DNA of 64,000 nt from Coenobita brevimanus (lineage: Eukaryota; Arthropoda; Malacostraca; Decapoda; Coenobitidae), in assembly GCA_032717465.1 (NCBI GenBank), contig CM064665.1, forward strand, positions 24,094,588 to 24,158,587, in the 5' to 3' direction. Within the stretch, counting starts at the first letter, position 1; each line of letters opens with the position of its first letter. Position numbers and translations under genes: made by a program. Shown in pieces: positions 23,253-35,699 of this stretch. The notes beneath the pieces are model-generated. The model did not search any database. It saw only the letters and a program-made list of their open reading frames with translations, and was not told where the DNA came from.

Positions 23253-25744
23253 ACTAATACGGTACTCAACCTAAACACATGAAATCGGTAATGTGATATA
23301 GCAGAATGTAGATGTAAACATCAGAGACCGTGAGCTGGTAATGCTCTCGTCTGTTTTCCTTCCCTAATAACACCCGTATTAAACCTGCAAATATAACCAC
23401 TGGGAAAGAAAAGGTGGTCGGAGGCACAATTACCTGCATTAACATATTATAAAGTGGCTCTTCTGCACCACCACTCATTTGGCCTGAATGTTTTTAGGAG
23501 TCATGAAATTCAAATTATATGACAGGGATAACAGTAAGGAGCTGGGATGATTATGCAGTATATTTTACATCACATGCACCCTCCTTAACACCAGTACTTC
23601 CCAATGTCTCATCTAAGCTGAGTAATATTATATGGTGGTAGCAGCACCAGTCCTTTTTTAAGCCTTTGGCAGCCTGGAGGGTCGGGGTCGCAGAACCGAC
23701 CGAGGCTGGACTAATGTAGTCCAGATTTTGGACTGTAGTTCACTCTAAAATCTTGGCATCTTTTAGATGACGGAAAAATCTCCCGGCTTTTTGTGGATTC
23801 GTATGGTGGTGCGTTAGAGTACGCTCCTCTCCGACTGCCCGCTGCCACCAACCACGTCTCAGCAGCAGCAAAAATAAAATATTCTGTATACACAATGTCA
23901 CGGTTTTATGAAATTTAATGTAGATTGTTTCCAACCTGTTCACTAGTGGATGTCTTATCAGTGCTTATCAGTGTCGTCTGACGGCAGCAAATATTACACA
24001 GGAAGGACATCCTCTCACTGAAGGGGTTAAATGAAAATATTTCCGGGCCGTTCACTACAAGATGTCTACTCAAAGGTAAGTGTAACCGTACTGAGTGGCG
24101 TCAATAACAATACGTATATCGCCGTCACAGTGCGTAGTTTATGTTGGTATTTAGGTTAATCGTCGAAACCGAAATGTGCAGCAGCCTGGTAACTGCAGTA
24201 AGATAAAAGATGGCATCGTAATGAGTGGGTTAGCTCTCTAGCAGTTATATCCTAGCTGCAGTGTGTTATTTTACCTTTGCAATTAGGGCAGTTGAGGATG
24301 AAAGGCAGTACAGTGTGCAGCAGCTTGAGAAAATAATTAGCACAGACCAGTGCTGGTTACCAGCAACAAACTTGTTCAAAGCTCACGGCTGGGAGGGAGG
24401 CAGCCAACTTTTGCTTCATTTTATTATTTTTGGTTTTATTTTGCTCCACTAAATGTTTTCAGACCTTACCCGTTTTTGTTACAGCATAGTACTTATAAAG
24501 AATTCTCATATAGAACTGTTACGTAGTCCAAAAATATTTCAAATTAATATTAGTAGCGTGATATGCATTTTGACACTGGTAAGTCATGTCATTCAATAAG
24601 CCTAAAGCTGTCATTGTTTTCTGCATATGCTTTATTTTAACTGATCTTGAAAAGTATATCAACGATACTTCCTATGGAACTGAGCCACTGAAAAATGAAG
24701 CAGCATTTGTCTTGTTTTCCTCACCACGTGTAAAAGTGACTAATGTAACTGAAATAAGGCTATACTATTTCTCCGAGATGGTTCACTGTCCATACAGATG
24801 GGGTACTGAGGGAGGTGAAAATCAGATCATTTGAGACTCAGGTGGTGCTGATGACAGGAGGAAGTGAGTGGTGCTGTCGTCGTGTCTGTTTGTGGGTGAT
24901 GCATTATCAGGATGTGAAGTTACAGAGTCAGGTAACCGTAATATCTACGGAGGACGAACTTTTATGCTAAAAGCAGGCAAGGAGAATGTGATGGTCTTTG
25001 GAAAATGTTAAGGAATGTACAGTACACTCGCTAGTCATCCCTTCTGCTCACCCTGTATATGCCGGCTTAACCCCTTAGTCCGATTAAATTATCCTATATT
25101 TTATTCTTGCAATATTACAAAGATTTCATTCACTCTAGCATCGGCCGTCGGAGCTGTAAGGTTAATAACAGCCTTTTATTAATCGCTTGACTACCATAGA
25201 CCTCTCCCAGGATGAGTAAAATTGTTTGAGACATTTCTAATTACATTTTTGCCGCCACTAAACGAGTTCATTCGGGTGTGGAAAGGCCTCTTGTAGTGAA
25301 GGGGTTTATCAAGGTTATATAGGAAACCCCTCCATTAAAAATGTGAGTCGTATGCTGAATTAAGCCGTCATGGGACTGCAGGAATAAAATCATATCTTGG
25401 GGCTGAAGGGATTTATGAAGCTTGTATAGAATTTTTCCAGTTTACAAAGTGTATTTGAAACCGAATAACAGTGCATAGTGGTATGAAAAATACCAAAGAT
25501 GTCATCTCCTTGACTGGGGTTAGTAGAACTGTCTGGAGAGAGGAAGAATCAAATATGCATTGCTGTAATGACATGATCAGCATTTTTTACAACCTAAGGG
25601 CTAGCAAACCTCCATCCCTGTTTACAGTACAGAGAACATGACTTGTGTATACTGGAATATGAGAGTAAACATGGGAAGCATGAAAAATGGACATGTTGTA
25701 AAAGGCTTTACAGGAAGAGTTTTATCAGTAAATATTTTTCCAAG
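23250..25744. other. Unassigned stretch
   Basis: No gene recognised. Codons near 24965-25010 read MLKAGKENVMVFGK, resembling the LINE-A segment after FADD (KSKVMVFE); this may be a very old LINE trace. A possible 91-bp TTAA element (25071-25161, ends CCCCTTAGTCCGA and complement CCTTACAGCTCCGA, TTAA on both sides) is noted at low confidence. Confidence 0.4.
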
Positions 25745-26300
25745 TTGACACTGGTTCCTTCATCCTGTCAGTCATATGCTTTTGTCTCCCTCCTCTCTGT
25801 CCCTCCCACCTCACGCTCGCACACCAGAGTGTCTTTCTTTTTACTCCCTTCCCCATACCCTCCCTGCTGCAACTCTCCCTTTTTGTTTCCCTCGACTGCT
25901 GTCCATATTCTCTCTTTTTTATCTCACTCCCATGCCCACTGTCTCCCCTTTCGCCCACGCCATCTCGCATTTATTTGCATCCCCCATCCTTGCGATCCCT
26001 GGTATTTCCCTCTTCGTTTCCCCTGCTCCCCCCCCCCCTCCTCTCAAACCCCCTGTTGCTGCCCTTCCTATCGAACCTCCCCACATTTCTCCATACCCCC
26101 CCTCCTCTCTCCAGTATTACTCCCCCACAGTCTCTTTCTATTTGTTCCCCAATGAATTACCATTTTTACTCCTCCGTCCCCTCTTTCTCCCCTTTTTTTC
26201 ATATCCTCCCCCCTTCCCCCTCCGATATGTCTCTTTCTGCCTCGATTAATCCCTCTTTTCTCTCCCCTCACTTTCACCACCTCTATACAACTCGGTTGTG
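25745..26300. repeat. Pyrimidine-rich tract
   Basis: Strongly C/T-biased plus strand with runs of C (26031-26038, 26096-26103) and overlapping Ser/Pro/Leu open frames in all three frames. That three-frame openness indicates composition, not coding. Confidence 0.75.
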
Positions 26301-26783
26301 CAATAATACCTTCTTTTTATACACTATTTAAAACCTTTGGCCTCACTTCTGTATTAACTGCCTGACGCCTGACTTGCAGCGCACTTCTGTTCAACCTGTT
26401 AATCACTTTAACACCACGGCGTTCTTTTTCTTTTAACTTTACTCTTTCTACCACCGGACAATTTGATACAGCTTTGGAGGAAAGCAACGTCGATGGATCC
26501 CTGGTGATGAAGCTTGTGCATCCCAGGGATCAGAGGAGTTGTGGTTTTCAGCTTCAACCAGACATGTGGTCAGTTATAATTTGAACTGGAATTGACTGGG
26601 TTGCGCATGTGCTACTCTATATCTAAAGTGGAAGTGATAAATAGGGAAATTATTTATAAAACTCTGAAGTGAAGTTGAAGTGATACAATGAAGTGATATG
26701 AACTGATACAGTTCCATACAAAATACAAGTGATAAATAAGTGACAGGGTCAGTAATACGGGCAAATTTTGTACATCCGTCTAC

Positions 26784-26975
26784 TTATCATCCAGTCCTCT
26801 TTCGGCCCATCAGGATCGTTGGGACTACTGTCTAGGCAACTCAGACCCAACATTTAAAGCATGGGTGACCACCTTCACTCCTTCCTCAGTGATATCACTT
26901 GACCAGTAAATCCCAGCCATCCTTTAGATGAACCCTTACGGGCCTCATCTGCTTAGGATGCAAATCAGAAAACTA
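26784..26975 (-). repeat. Interspersed repeat R1, copy c (tail part)
   Basis: Contains tatcatccagtcctc, ggcccatcaggatcgttggg, cagacccaacatttaaagca and gtgaccaccttcactcc, which match the tail half of the R1 copy at 34.7 kb (catccaatcc, catgaggagcgtagga, gacatttaaga, gtgaccagcctcactc). The head half is absent. It lies in the same orientation as copy d. Confidence 0.65.
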
Positions 26976-27439
26976 CTACTGGGAACCGAGTAATTACAGA
27001 AGGACATGGGTGTTTAGAGGAGCTCTAGCGCTGTAAAACAAAAAGAACACGACGTACAAGCCAGAATGGGTGTACATGAGGTTAAGGAACTGAGGGGAAT
27101 GAAAGTTGTCAGTATGAACAGCTGATCTATTTTGTTATTTCCTCCCACTATTGTCCTCTTTCTCGGCGAGATATGAAGAAAGGAAGAAACTATCTGCTGT
27201 CAATCTGAATACAAACTATGTGAAAAGAATGCTAAACGAGGACGCTAGAAAAGTGTTTGAATAAGAGCTTAGCAACCTAGGAAAGTAAAGCCTATTCGAT
27301 CGATCCTGGGTAGAGATGAGCCTTAAGCTTTTGAAAGACGACAGCTGATTGGCTGTCCGAGTGAGTTCATTAGAAACGAGGTATTTGAAATATATTTTAT
27401 TTTAAGGGTTACAATGATCATTTCTTACATTACGCTTGT

Positions 27440-27930
27440 TTAAGTTTGGTAAAAAATGAAGCCTTACAAAGTCTATCTGGTAAGGGAAAGGCGGAGTGTA
27501 GAGAAAAATGCAGTTAGACTGGATGATGAGGAACAGAGTGGAATTGGCATGAGCAATGTAGAGGAAGGGTGTTGTAGAACAGGAACACCACTGACAAAGA
27601 TGGGAATGCAATAAAAAGGACAGGAAAGGTGTAATAAAGGACAAGCAAACGTCAACAAAGGGCAGAGGGAGTGTAATGGCAAAGTGAAGTGTAATGAAGG
27701 AGGAAGAGCTTATTAAAAGACAAGGGAGAGTTTATTAGAGGAAATGGAGAGTTTAGAAGTAACAATGTAATAATTGATGGGAGAGAGTAGAAGGGAGGAA
27801 CGTTAGAAAATATAAACAGGGAAAGTGTAATAATTGCAAGGATAAGTGTAGAAAGAACTACGGAGTGTTTGAAACGATATAGAGACAGTAGAAAAAGTGT
27901 GTATGAGAAGGTTCAGTGCAAATAAAATAA
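27440..27930. repeat. Purine-rich degenerate repeat
   Basis: A/G-biased plus strand with recurring gtgtaat-aagga, gaaagtgtaataa and ggaggaag words at irregular spacing of roughly 25-60 bp. No reading frame of note. It resembles a decayed minisatellite. Confidence 0.5.
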
Positions 27931-27959
27931 GGCTGTAAAAAGGAATAGGGCGACTGTAT

Positions 27960-28990
27960 CCCTAGAGTGCATATGTGGGTGTGTCACACCTGACGCTATC
28001 TTGTGTTTACGTGACCTCCTACGCGTGGGTCATTGTCCCAGGCCGCTGCGTGCCCCATATACCCTCATTCCACGAGTTGCTCTAGTAGGGAGGGGTACTG
28101 TCAGTCCGCTCTCTCCATAGGAAATTTCCAAAGTGACGCACCTGGACGTCTCATACCCGACGTATGCACTGCAGTATATCATTGACAACCGAGTTTCTCA
28201 CACCCATCGTAAGTATTAATTGTTTATTTAGTAAGGTGTTTTTCCTTGTAGGAAGTGAATATTTGTTATAACAGGGACAATTTAGTGCACAAACCGTAGA
28301 AATGGCCCACCATTTTGTGAATGACGAAGAACTAGATCATATGATGAATACCACAGGCCTTTCTGATGTAGTTGGTGGTGGTGAAAGGGGTCACGAACAG
28401 GAGGCTAATGATGATGAAAAAAATGACAGTGTTCAACATGTAGGGATCGATGATAGTGACATTGATAAAGACTACTCACCCTCATCTAGTGAGGAAAATT
28501 CCACTGAGGGTGATGAGCATCCCCGCAAGCCTAAACAAAGGTGCATGTCCACCCCCAATCAAGTCGCGTGTCATAGAATTCTCACGCCCAAAAATATGAC
28601 AGAAGTGACAAATAATTTTGGGTTAAAAATCAATGTTTTTAGCAATTTTTGAGGTATCAGTAGTATAATAACACTGTTCACACCTCACGTAATGTCAGTT
28701 TACAGGTGAAATTATATTTTACTTTAGTTACACCCCCCAAAAAATAGGGGGAGAGTGTGGATTCTAAATCAATGGGATTAGCCCCAGAGAGATTCAAATA
28801 CCATGTAGTGTTCAATTTCAGGGGTAAATGATTGCATGAAAAATCGCTATTTTTCGTACGTCACTTTTTTTTTACTCTAAAAAAACAAGGTTCCTAGTTT
28901 GTCGACCTCCACCACAGCCCAGTGTGAGTCACTAAAAGTTTTGGCGCCATGAACTGCAGCGCCCATTACCCTGGAGTGCGTGTGCAAGTG
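27960..28990 (+). mobile_element. PBLE remnant with acidic N-terminal ORF
   Basis: Region around the ORF at 28302. The left side near 27961 starts CCCTAGAGTGCATATGTGGG followed by the palindrome-like gtgtgtcacacc, reminiscent of PBLE ends, but without an adjacent TTAA. A similar CCCTGGAGTGCGTGTGCAAG occurs at 28970 in the same orientation, not inverted, so the true borders are uncertain. No DDE domain is present between them. I infer a deletion derivative of a piggyBac-like element. Confidence 0.5.
28302..28652 (+). CDS. piggyBac-like transposase N-terminal region (truncated ORF)
   Basis: 116-codon open frame starting MAHHFVNDEELDHMM. Acidic, Ser-rich and low in hydrophobics through residue 85 (DDSDIDKDYSPSSSEENSTE), followed by a basic PRKPKQR patch and then unrelated sequence ending NVFSNF. 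PBLE transposases typically begin with such a disordered acidic segment before the DDE_Tnp_1_7 domain. Here the domain is missing, so the protein could not transpose DNA. Possible splice-like signals upstream (gtaagtatt near 28208, ttccttgtag near 28250) lie only about 40 bp apart. It could also be an acidic ORF unrelated to piggyBac. Confidence 0.55.
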   Translation: MAHHFVNDEELDHMMNTTGLSDVVGGGERGHEQEANDDEKNDSVQHVGIDDSDIDKDYSPSSSEENSTEGDEHPRKPKQRCMSTPNQVACHRILTPKNMTEVTNNFGLKINVFSNF

Positions 28991-29513
28991 GAGAAGTCTG
29001 CAGCTGCTGTAATCAGCCTACCACAGATTTTTTTTTTTTTTTTTTAAGTTGTATTTGCACATTATCCCCATTTTTGGTGTTTTTTTTTTTTCTAAGTTTC
29101 CCCTTCACCCTTAAGTTCTCTTTTAAAGTCAATTATTTTATGCGGAAATGGAAGTACAAGGCTTATATTTTATATGTATGTTTTTAGTTTTATTATATTT
29201 AGATGATAAGTTTGGTGTTTTATATTCCGAAAAATGGGTTTCTCACATCTACCATATACATTAGTGTGACAATTTTTGAACTTATGTAATCCAGGGGAAA
29301 ACAAGTAAGAAATAAAGTGAAGCAGGATAGTACAGTGTACAGGAATTATTTACCTCTGCTTCCCATATCCCGGTTTACGGCTGCAGGTGAAATGATTCGC
29401 GCACTTGCACATGTCAACAAATTTTTACCTCGTTTTTCGCAACACGTAAATCCTTTACACTGCACGGCTCTGCCATATTTTACTTGCCAGCATTCAGTTA
29501 TGGACACTAAAAT
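28991..29513. other. Unassigned A/T-rich stretch
   Basis: T-runs at 29027-29045 and 29079-29090. No gene recognised. Confidence 0.5.
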
Positions 29514-29774
29514 CAGGGGCGTACCTAGAGATTTGGGGGCCCGGGGGGCTAGATTCTTTGCGGGAGGGGGGCCCCGCAAAGAACCCAGCCCCCTTAATTC
29601 TCAAAAATTATCTAATATCTCAGCCGGGATTGTCGGGATGATAAATATATATATTTTTAATTATTAGTAAAAAAGCTTATAAATATTTAAGGCTTTGGAG
29701 GGCCCTCTCAATTGGGGGCCCGGGGAGCAGTTTCAAACAGCCCCCCCCCCGCCCCTCCCTCAGGTACGCCACTG
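29514..29774. mobile_element. hAT-type MITE, 261 bp
   Basis: Inverted ends CAGGGGCGTACCT (left) and, complemented from the right, CAGTGGCGTACCT: 12 of 13 match. CAG-starting ends with GGCG are typical of non-autonomous hAT elements. Flanking octamers actaaaat and agtaaatt agree at 6 of 8, consistent with a decayed 8-bp target duplication. Inside, G/C-rich blocks next to each end contain gggggcccgggg palindromes, and the centre is A/T-rich. No coding capacity. Confidence 0.75.
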
Positions 29775-30440
29775 AGTAAATTCTTGCAGAATGAAATAGA
29801 TTGCATGGGAAAAAGAGCTTAGATTCAGGCACTTGCTTTGACAACACTGTAATGTTTTTGGAAGCGTGCTTTACGCTCAGATTATTTGAGATTATTGTAT
29901 CCATGTCAATAGGTGCAGCAGTGGCCATTCACTACTCTATTTTATTTTGCTAGTAAGCATTCAAGATAACTCTCAACTTTTTCTCTTCATTTTTGTCTTT
30001 TAATAATTTTCTTTTATGGTCTTTTTCCTTTTGAAAAATATTCAAACTAACGCCCAACTCCTACCAACTTCTAGTGTATATTCAGTATATGTCGATCCTT
30101 AAACATTAAATTTTTTTCGGATATTCATGAGAACTTCATATTATGTATTTTTTTGTCCATCTGCAATCCATTCTTACCATTGAAGATACCTCTAATTTTG
30201 TATTGGTAGTTATTGATAATGGATATTCAAATTCTATTACTTCCTTCGTCATTTCCTGTTTTAATGTAATATCCAATAATTCTTCATCTTGTTCTTGATC
30301 CTTTCACTTTCTTTTCCTTGCCACACCCAAAAGGGCAGCCAATCACAGTGTTTGTCACCTGTCTGTGTCACTGAGTTACTACACTATACTGAAGAATGGG
30401 GTCCAGGTCTGACAAGCAGCGTGTCGTTTTACACTGCTGG
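29775..30440. other. Unassigned A/T-rich stretch
   Basis: No feature recognised. Only short open frames. Confidence 0.5.
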
Positions 30441-30444
30441 ACGA

Positions 30445-31110
30445 AATATTTTAGGGTGGTAGACATTTATGCGCATCAGGTTCTAGGCTGGGTAGGAGCC
30501 CCAAGGGTGCATCTTACAGGGGGAGGGGAGCCCCCGGGGTTCCTAGCCTTATGCATGACCATACCTGTCTACCTCTGAGTAAGAAATTTCGCACATAGGT
30601 TGACCTCCAATCAGTTAGGTCAAAAGCAGGATGGGACCTCCACAGGCCCCCCATCAGGGGCTCCTGGAAAATATCAGTATTCGGAGCCATATTTTTCTTT
30701 CTGCACCTACTGTACAGTAGCGACTAAATATAGTGCATGCCCTTAACTGTTCCACTGTCTCACTCACTGTCACTCAGTGAGTTACAGTACTTTCTTCAAG
30801 AACATGGTCCACCCCTAACGGGAGGAGTTTTAGCAAAATAAAATTTTGTGCTTTGATAAATCTGCCCCTGGGCCAGGTTTCAGGCAGGGTTGGATCACCA
30901 AGCATCACCCACCACGAGGGTGGCGGCCCACGGGTTTCAGTTCCAAACCTAGGAATATGAATTTTTGCACAATGGTAGACTTTCATTCGCGCCAGACAAC
31001 AGGCATCGTAGGACTCAAAGAGCCGACCCTTTCAGGCGGGGTGGCCCTCGGCTGTCTCAGATACAATCGTTACGCACGGTCAAAATTTTCAGTCAAAAAT
31101 CTTGAAATTT
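30445..31110 (+). repeat. Degenerate tandem repeat with GC-rich hairpins
   Basis: At least four diverged modules (starting near 30445, 30585, 30838 and 30958). Each opens with an 'aaattttgcac-atggtagac-tt' type segment and closes with a G/C-rich, partly self-complementary segment (gggagcccccggggttcc, ggccccccatcaggggctcc, ggtggcggcccacggg, ggcggggtggccctcggc). The best pair is 30455-30545 with 30969-31060 (atggtagac, ttt/catt, cgc, cagg, gtagga, cc, tcag). Family not recognised. Confidence 0.55.
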
Positions 31111-31368
31111 GGCGTAGAACTCAGGTTGATTTGGCTCTCTGCAGACAGTTTTCTTAAGATTAAGGAGAGAGTATTCAAAGTACAGACTTTTGCTAGAGCC
31201 TTCATTGCCTCTTCAGACAGATAAGTATTTCCTGATTTAAATGAAGTATCAAGAAACAGTAAGAATGAAATATAAAGAAATTGCAGGGCTGTAGGATGTA
31301 AGACTGCTATTAACAGAGCTTTGACGGCCATTTGGGTGACGATGATGTGTGGGAAACACCGCACAGTC

Positions 31369-31372
<4 letters not shown>

Positions 31373-31454
<82 letters not shown>
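31373..31454. repeat. (TA)n microsatellite
   Basis: About 41 uninterrupted TA units. Confidence 0.97.
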
Positions 31455-31457
<3 letters not shown>

Positions 31458-32480
31458 AAATGATAAAGCGGGAAACTAACTGTGTCATGACAGGGAAAAG
31501 CTGCCAATTCAAGTTGAAGTCTTGATTTCTTACTAGATAATCAGGAGTTCAATTAAAACATTGGCAAGGAAATATGTAAGTGGACCAAGGTTTCTGTTAA
31601 AAATGCATAGATAAGCGTTTTACTCCAGTTACATTTTTCTTAGAAAGTATTTACAACTTATATTATCACCTGGATCTCTAAGGTAACAGTCACTTCCTTG
31701 GAGCCTGTAGTGACGCTGCTGGACACTTACAGGTAAATGAGGAAATGACTTGGTATTTGAGACAGATATTGCTATTTTCGTTTAGAACAAAATGAAAAGC
31801 CGCGAATAATTTTGCCAACACTGATTTAACCTGAATTCGACATTGATGAGATAATCTGCTAAAAATACAGTCAGTCACAAGTACATGCTGGGAAGCATAC
31901 GAGTAATCCATCACAATGGCTGTCTTGGCCGTCGCTTGAAGCACAGGAAGTAGCGCCAGCACTTGCTGTTGCTGCTGTTGCTGTTTTTTTTTTTAGTATA
32001 ATAGCAGTAGAATTACCATTAGTTAAAGTTTTGAGAAAAACGTCATGAAAATAATAAGAACTATCGATGAAGGCAACCATAACTCAAACGTAAAAGTCAT
32101 AGGATTTTTTCTCATATTAATTGCGTACTAAGCCATCGGCATTAATTGCAGTAATCATTACTGGCCACACACACTTTTCCAGCAATGGGTAGGTATATAT
32201 GAAAATAATAATAAAGAAATATAAACACAAACATGCTTTCAAATTTTATACCGTCACGGCCTCGAAAGATTAGCAGATTTTATTTTATTTTTTTCGAAAT
32301 CCTCTTCCTGTCGCTTCATATATTTTGACTTGAATGGCTGAATGAGCTATTACGCTTTTACAGAGCTTTCCAATACCCTGAAAAATATTTGCGGCGGAAT
32401 ATATAACAAGTCAGGATTACGTATTTTGCACTCGAATATGATCATGAACGTCAGTAATTATGAATAGAGGCAAATGTGCT
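31455..32480. other. Unassigned stretch
   Basis: No gene or repeat recognised apart from a ctgttgctgctgttgctg run near 31965-31985 and a short T-run. Confidence 0.5.
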
Positions 32481-33074
32481 GTGTTAATACACGTTATATT
32501 TGCCCTTCTCCTCCCATAGCTTCAGTTCCTGCCTTGCTTTAGCTTCCATTACCCACCTCTGCTCAATATACACTCCTTTCGTTACTCGCACATTCTGCAT
32601 ACTTTTCTTTTTTATTATCTTCAATAGTTCCCTCCTTAATTCCACGGTTTTTCTCCCTTCCAACTTGTTCACACTTCTTCCACTTCCCAGTAATGTCATC
32701 CCGTTTCTTTCACATCTCTCATCATTCACTCATCTTCTCAGTCTTTGTGCATATTCTGTTTATCAGTCTTATTTATTAGTCTGTTCTCTCATGCATCATT
32801 CTTTATTTGTTTCAACCTCTTTATTTCTCAATATCATCACCTTTTTATCTCTTCCGTTCACTTATCTTGCATTACCTTCATCTTATCCCTCACTCTAGAT
32901 ATCGTTATTCATTTTCTCCAACAGGTTCTCCTTTTTTTAGTCGCTGTTCACCCTTCTTCCCTCTTGATACTCGCGTCATTCCTAACACCATCACCCTTTT
33001 CTCTCTTCCTTTCACCCTTCTCCTCATCATACATTCATAATTTTATGTTCACATTATCTATGTTATTTTTCAAT

Positions 33075-33152
<78 letters not shown>

Positions 33153-34110
33153 CCTCTCTTTTCACATTTCTTTTCATCGTCATTCTACAAATCTTTACGT
33201 ACTGAATCAGATTATCCGTTCCTTCCTCCTTTTCCCCCTGCGTGCATGTGTTTTCGTTCCTTGGATTCCTTAAGTAATTGCACCTTTTCTCTTCATTGCA
33301 TATACCTGTCTACTGCATCTTCTTTAAATTATTCACTCATTCTTTATATTATCCTGTTTTCTCTCCCGCTTCTTTTGCTCCTTCCCTTCGTCTCTCTTTT
33401 TCTTCCTTCCTTCTTTGTTTCAACATTCCCAGTAACATCATCCCTCTCTTTTGTCCAAGTACATTTCTAGTCCTCGTATACATTCTTATCACATATTCCT
33501 CCTCTTTCTACATACTGTCTCCTTCCATTTTTCCGTTCGTTCCGTTCGTTTCTTATCATACATTATTTGATTATTCATTTTACTTTACTACTTTCTCTTT
33601 CAGGTTATTCAAACTGGTAGCTTGTAGATAAAGTATTATAGAATGTAACATTTCCTTTTCAGTCTTTCCTATGAAATTTCCTTGTCAGTTTTTCCGTGCT
33701 GCATGGTGGTTTCTCTCACGTTTTCCTGCCAGTTTTAACAGGAGGGTTTGGAGGCGGGAGGAGGCTTCTTGCTTTACTCTTCTTATCCTTCAGCATGTAG
33801 ACTTTGATCTCGTAGTCATTGTCGACTCTGTAACAAACAGCCTGGAGAGAACCATAAGGTCTGTTGCTGCTTGCTTTCCTTTGTACTCCTTTGTATTCTT
33901 CCCTTGCATCCTAATCAGTAACCTCCCTTGTCACTCTTTACTTGTCTCAGATTATACCTTCCCTTCTTCCCTACATCTCTTTCCCCTCCACTTCGTTCCT
34001 CCCTCATATCTAAATCCTTTCCTGCCCTCTCAGTTGTTGTCTCCCCTTTAAGCCCATCCCGTAAATCTGGCCCTTCCCTCCCTCCCTTGCTCTCTCCCTC
34101 TCAACTAACA
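32481..34110. repeat. Pyrimidine-rich tract with (TC)n core
   Basis: C/T-biased plus strand of about 1.6 kb with a pure (TC)n block at 33081-33150. The long open frames on the plus strand (up to 241 codons) are Ser/Leu/Phe-rich and occur in several frames at once, so they reflect composition. No motif found. Confidence 0.75.
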
Positions 34111-34361
34111 GTATCTGTCACCACACGAAGATTCCAAATTCTTCCTTTGTGATATACTCGTACTTTGCATTACACTTATAATCCTGTCCAGCCTGAGTAC
34201 GTCACATTTTTTTTCTTCGAATCTTAGGGTTAATTCTAGGTAAGTCACCCAGCAATGAAGGGTTAAAGAAGGTTGCTATGTAATTTCTATTAAAATTTAA
34301 TTAACTAATTCTTCACTACTGCCTGTGTATTAGTCCATTCAGATAATACTGACAACTATTT

Positions 34362-34465
34362 CCTATGCGTATCATATTGTACACGAAATCTGACGCACTG
34401 TTGACCGGTAGGTTGCCAGGCCGCGATAATGAGGCCTTCCGACTCGTTGACCGAAACTGTAGTTG
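34362..34465 (+). repeat. Single arm of a foldback MITE family
   Basis: Matches the right arm of the foldback element at 46.1-46.4 kb: acgaaatctgacgcac, ggtaggttgccagg, cgataatga, gaaactgtagt. Only one arm is present, indicating a partial or solo copy. Confidence 0.65.
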
Positions 34466-34623
34466 TAACGTTAACTGTTTCTGGTAAGATACATAGATTG
34501 TTCTAACGTAAGGTCTTGTGACTATATAAAACTTATTCAAACTTGTCCGGTATTAATTCTGTACTCGTACATCTACTGTACATTTGTCTGTCTGTCTACC
34601 TATCTGTTAATCTGTCTGACTGT

Positions 34624-34744
34624 CTATCTATCTATCTATCTATCTATATCTATCTATCTATCTATCTATATCTATCTATATCTATCTATTTATCTATCTA
34701 TATCTATCTATCTATCTATATATATCCATCCATCCATCCATCCA
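34624..34744. repeat. (CTAT)n/(ATCC)n tail
   Basis: Interrupted ctat repeats then catccatccatccatc, directly abutting R1 copy d. By analogy with the LINE-A tail this is probably the 3' tail of the minus-strand retroelement, expanded by slippage. Confidence 0.8.
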
Positions 34745-35238
34745 TCATCCAATCCTACCTTGCCCCATGAGGAGCGTAGGAGCCCGGGGCTAGGCATGTT
34801 GGTCCTGACATTTAAGATGATAGTGACCAGCCTCACTCATCCCTGAGTGGCATTACGTGAGCAATAACCCTAAACACCCCTTGGATATAAACCTTCACCG
34901 GCTCAATCCGACTGGAGCGCCGTAATTACCCACTAAACCACCAGGTGTCATAATTTGGTTATATGGTTACCACCCAGCGTAGTAAATGGTTTCCTGGTGT
35001 ACAGTAAACCATTTGGCTTGTCACTCAGTGTAGAGTCACCCATAGGCAGAAGAAGAGGAAAGAATGAAGGAAAGAAATACAAATGAGGGAGTGTAATGTC
35101 ACCCGCAGGCAGAAGGACGAGGAGAGAATGAAGTAAAGAAAGACAGAAGAAGAAGGAAGGAAAGGAGGGAGGAGAGGAAAGGGCAGACACCCGAACAGCA
35201 CTACATCGAGTGAGTAGATGGTGAGCGCCCCCACCTAT
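34745..35238 (-). repeat. Interspersed repeat R1, copy d (longest)
   Basis: Best reference copy, about 0.5 kb. Left (tail) half: catgaggagcgtaggagccc, gacatttaagatg, gtgaccagcctcactc, gagtggcattacgtga. Right (head) half: tttggttatatggttaccac, gtaaatggtttcctgg, accatttggcttgtcactca, gtgtagagtcaccc, a purine-rich filler, then actacatcgagtgagtagat and gtgagcgcccccacct. It is flanked by a tetranucleotide tail on the left and a TA microsatellite on the right. No ORF, no tRNA boxes. SINE-like by size, tail and copy number. Confidence 0.7.

Positions 35239-35699
<461 letters not shown>

Noticed and set aside
25643..26331. Overlapping open frames of 118-170 codons
   Set aside because: Located in a pyrimidine-rich tract; composition-driven.
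28970..28991. Right end of the PBLE at 27.96 kb
   Set aside because: CCCTGGAGTGCGTGTGCAAG resembles the left end but is in direct, not inverted, orientation, so it cannot be a matching terminal inverted repeat.
32745..33470. 241-codon plus-strand hydrophobic open frame
   Set aside because: Pyrimidine-rich DNA containing a TC microsatellite; other frames are open as well; no family motif.
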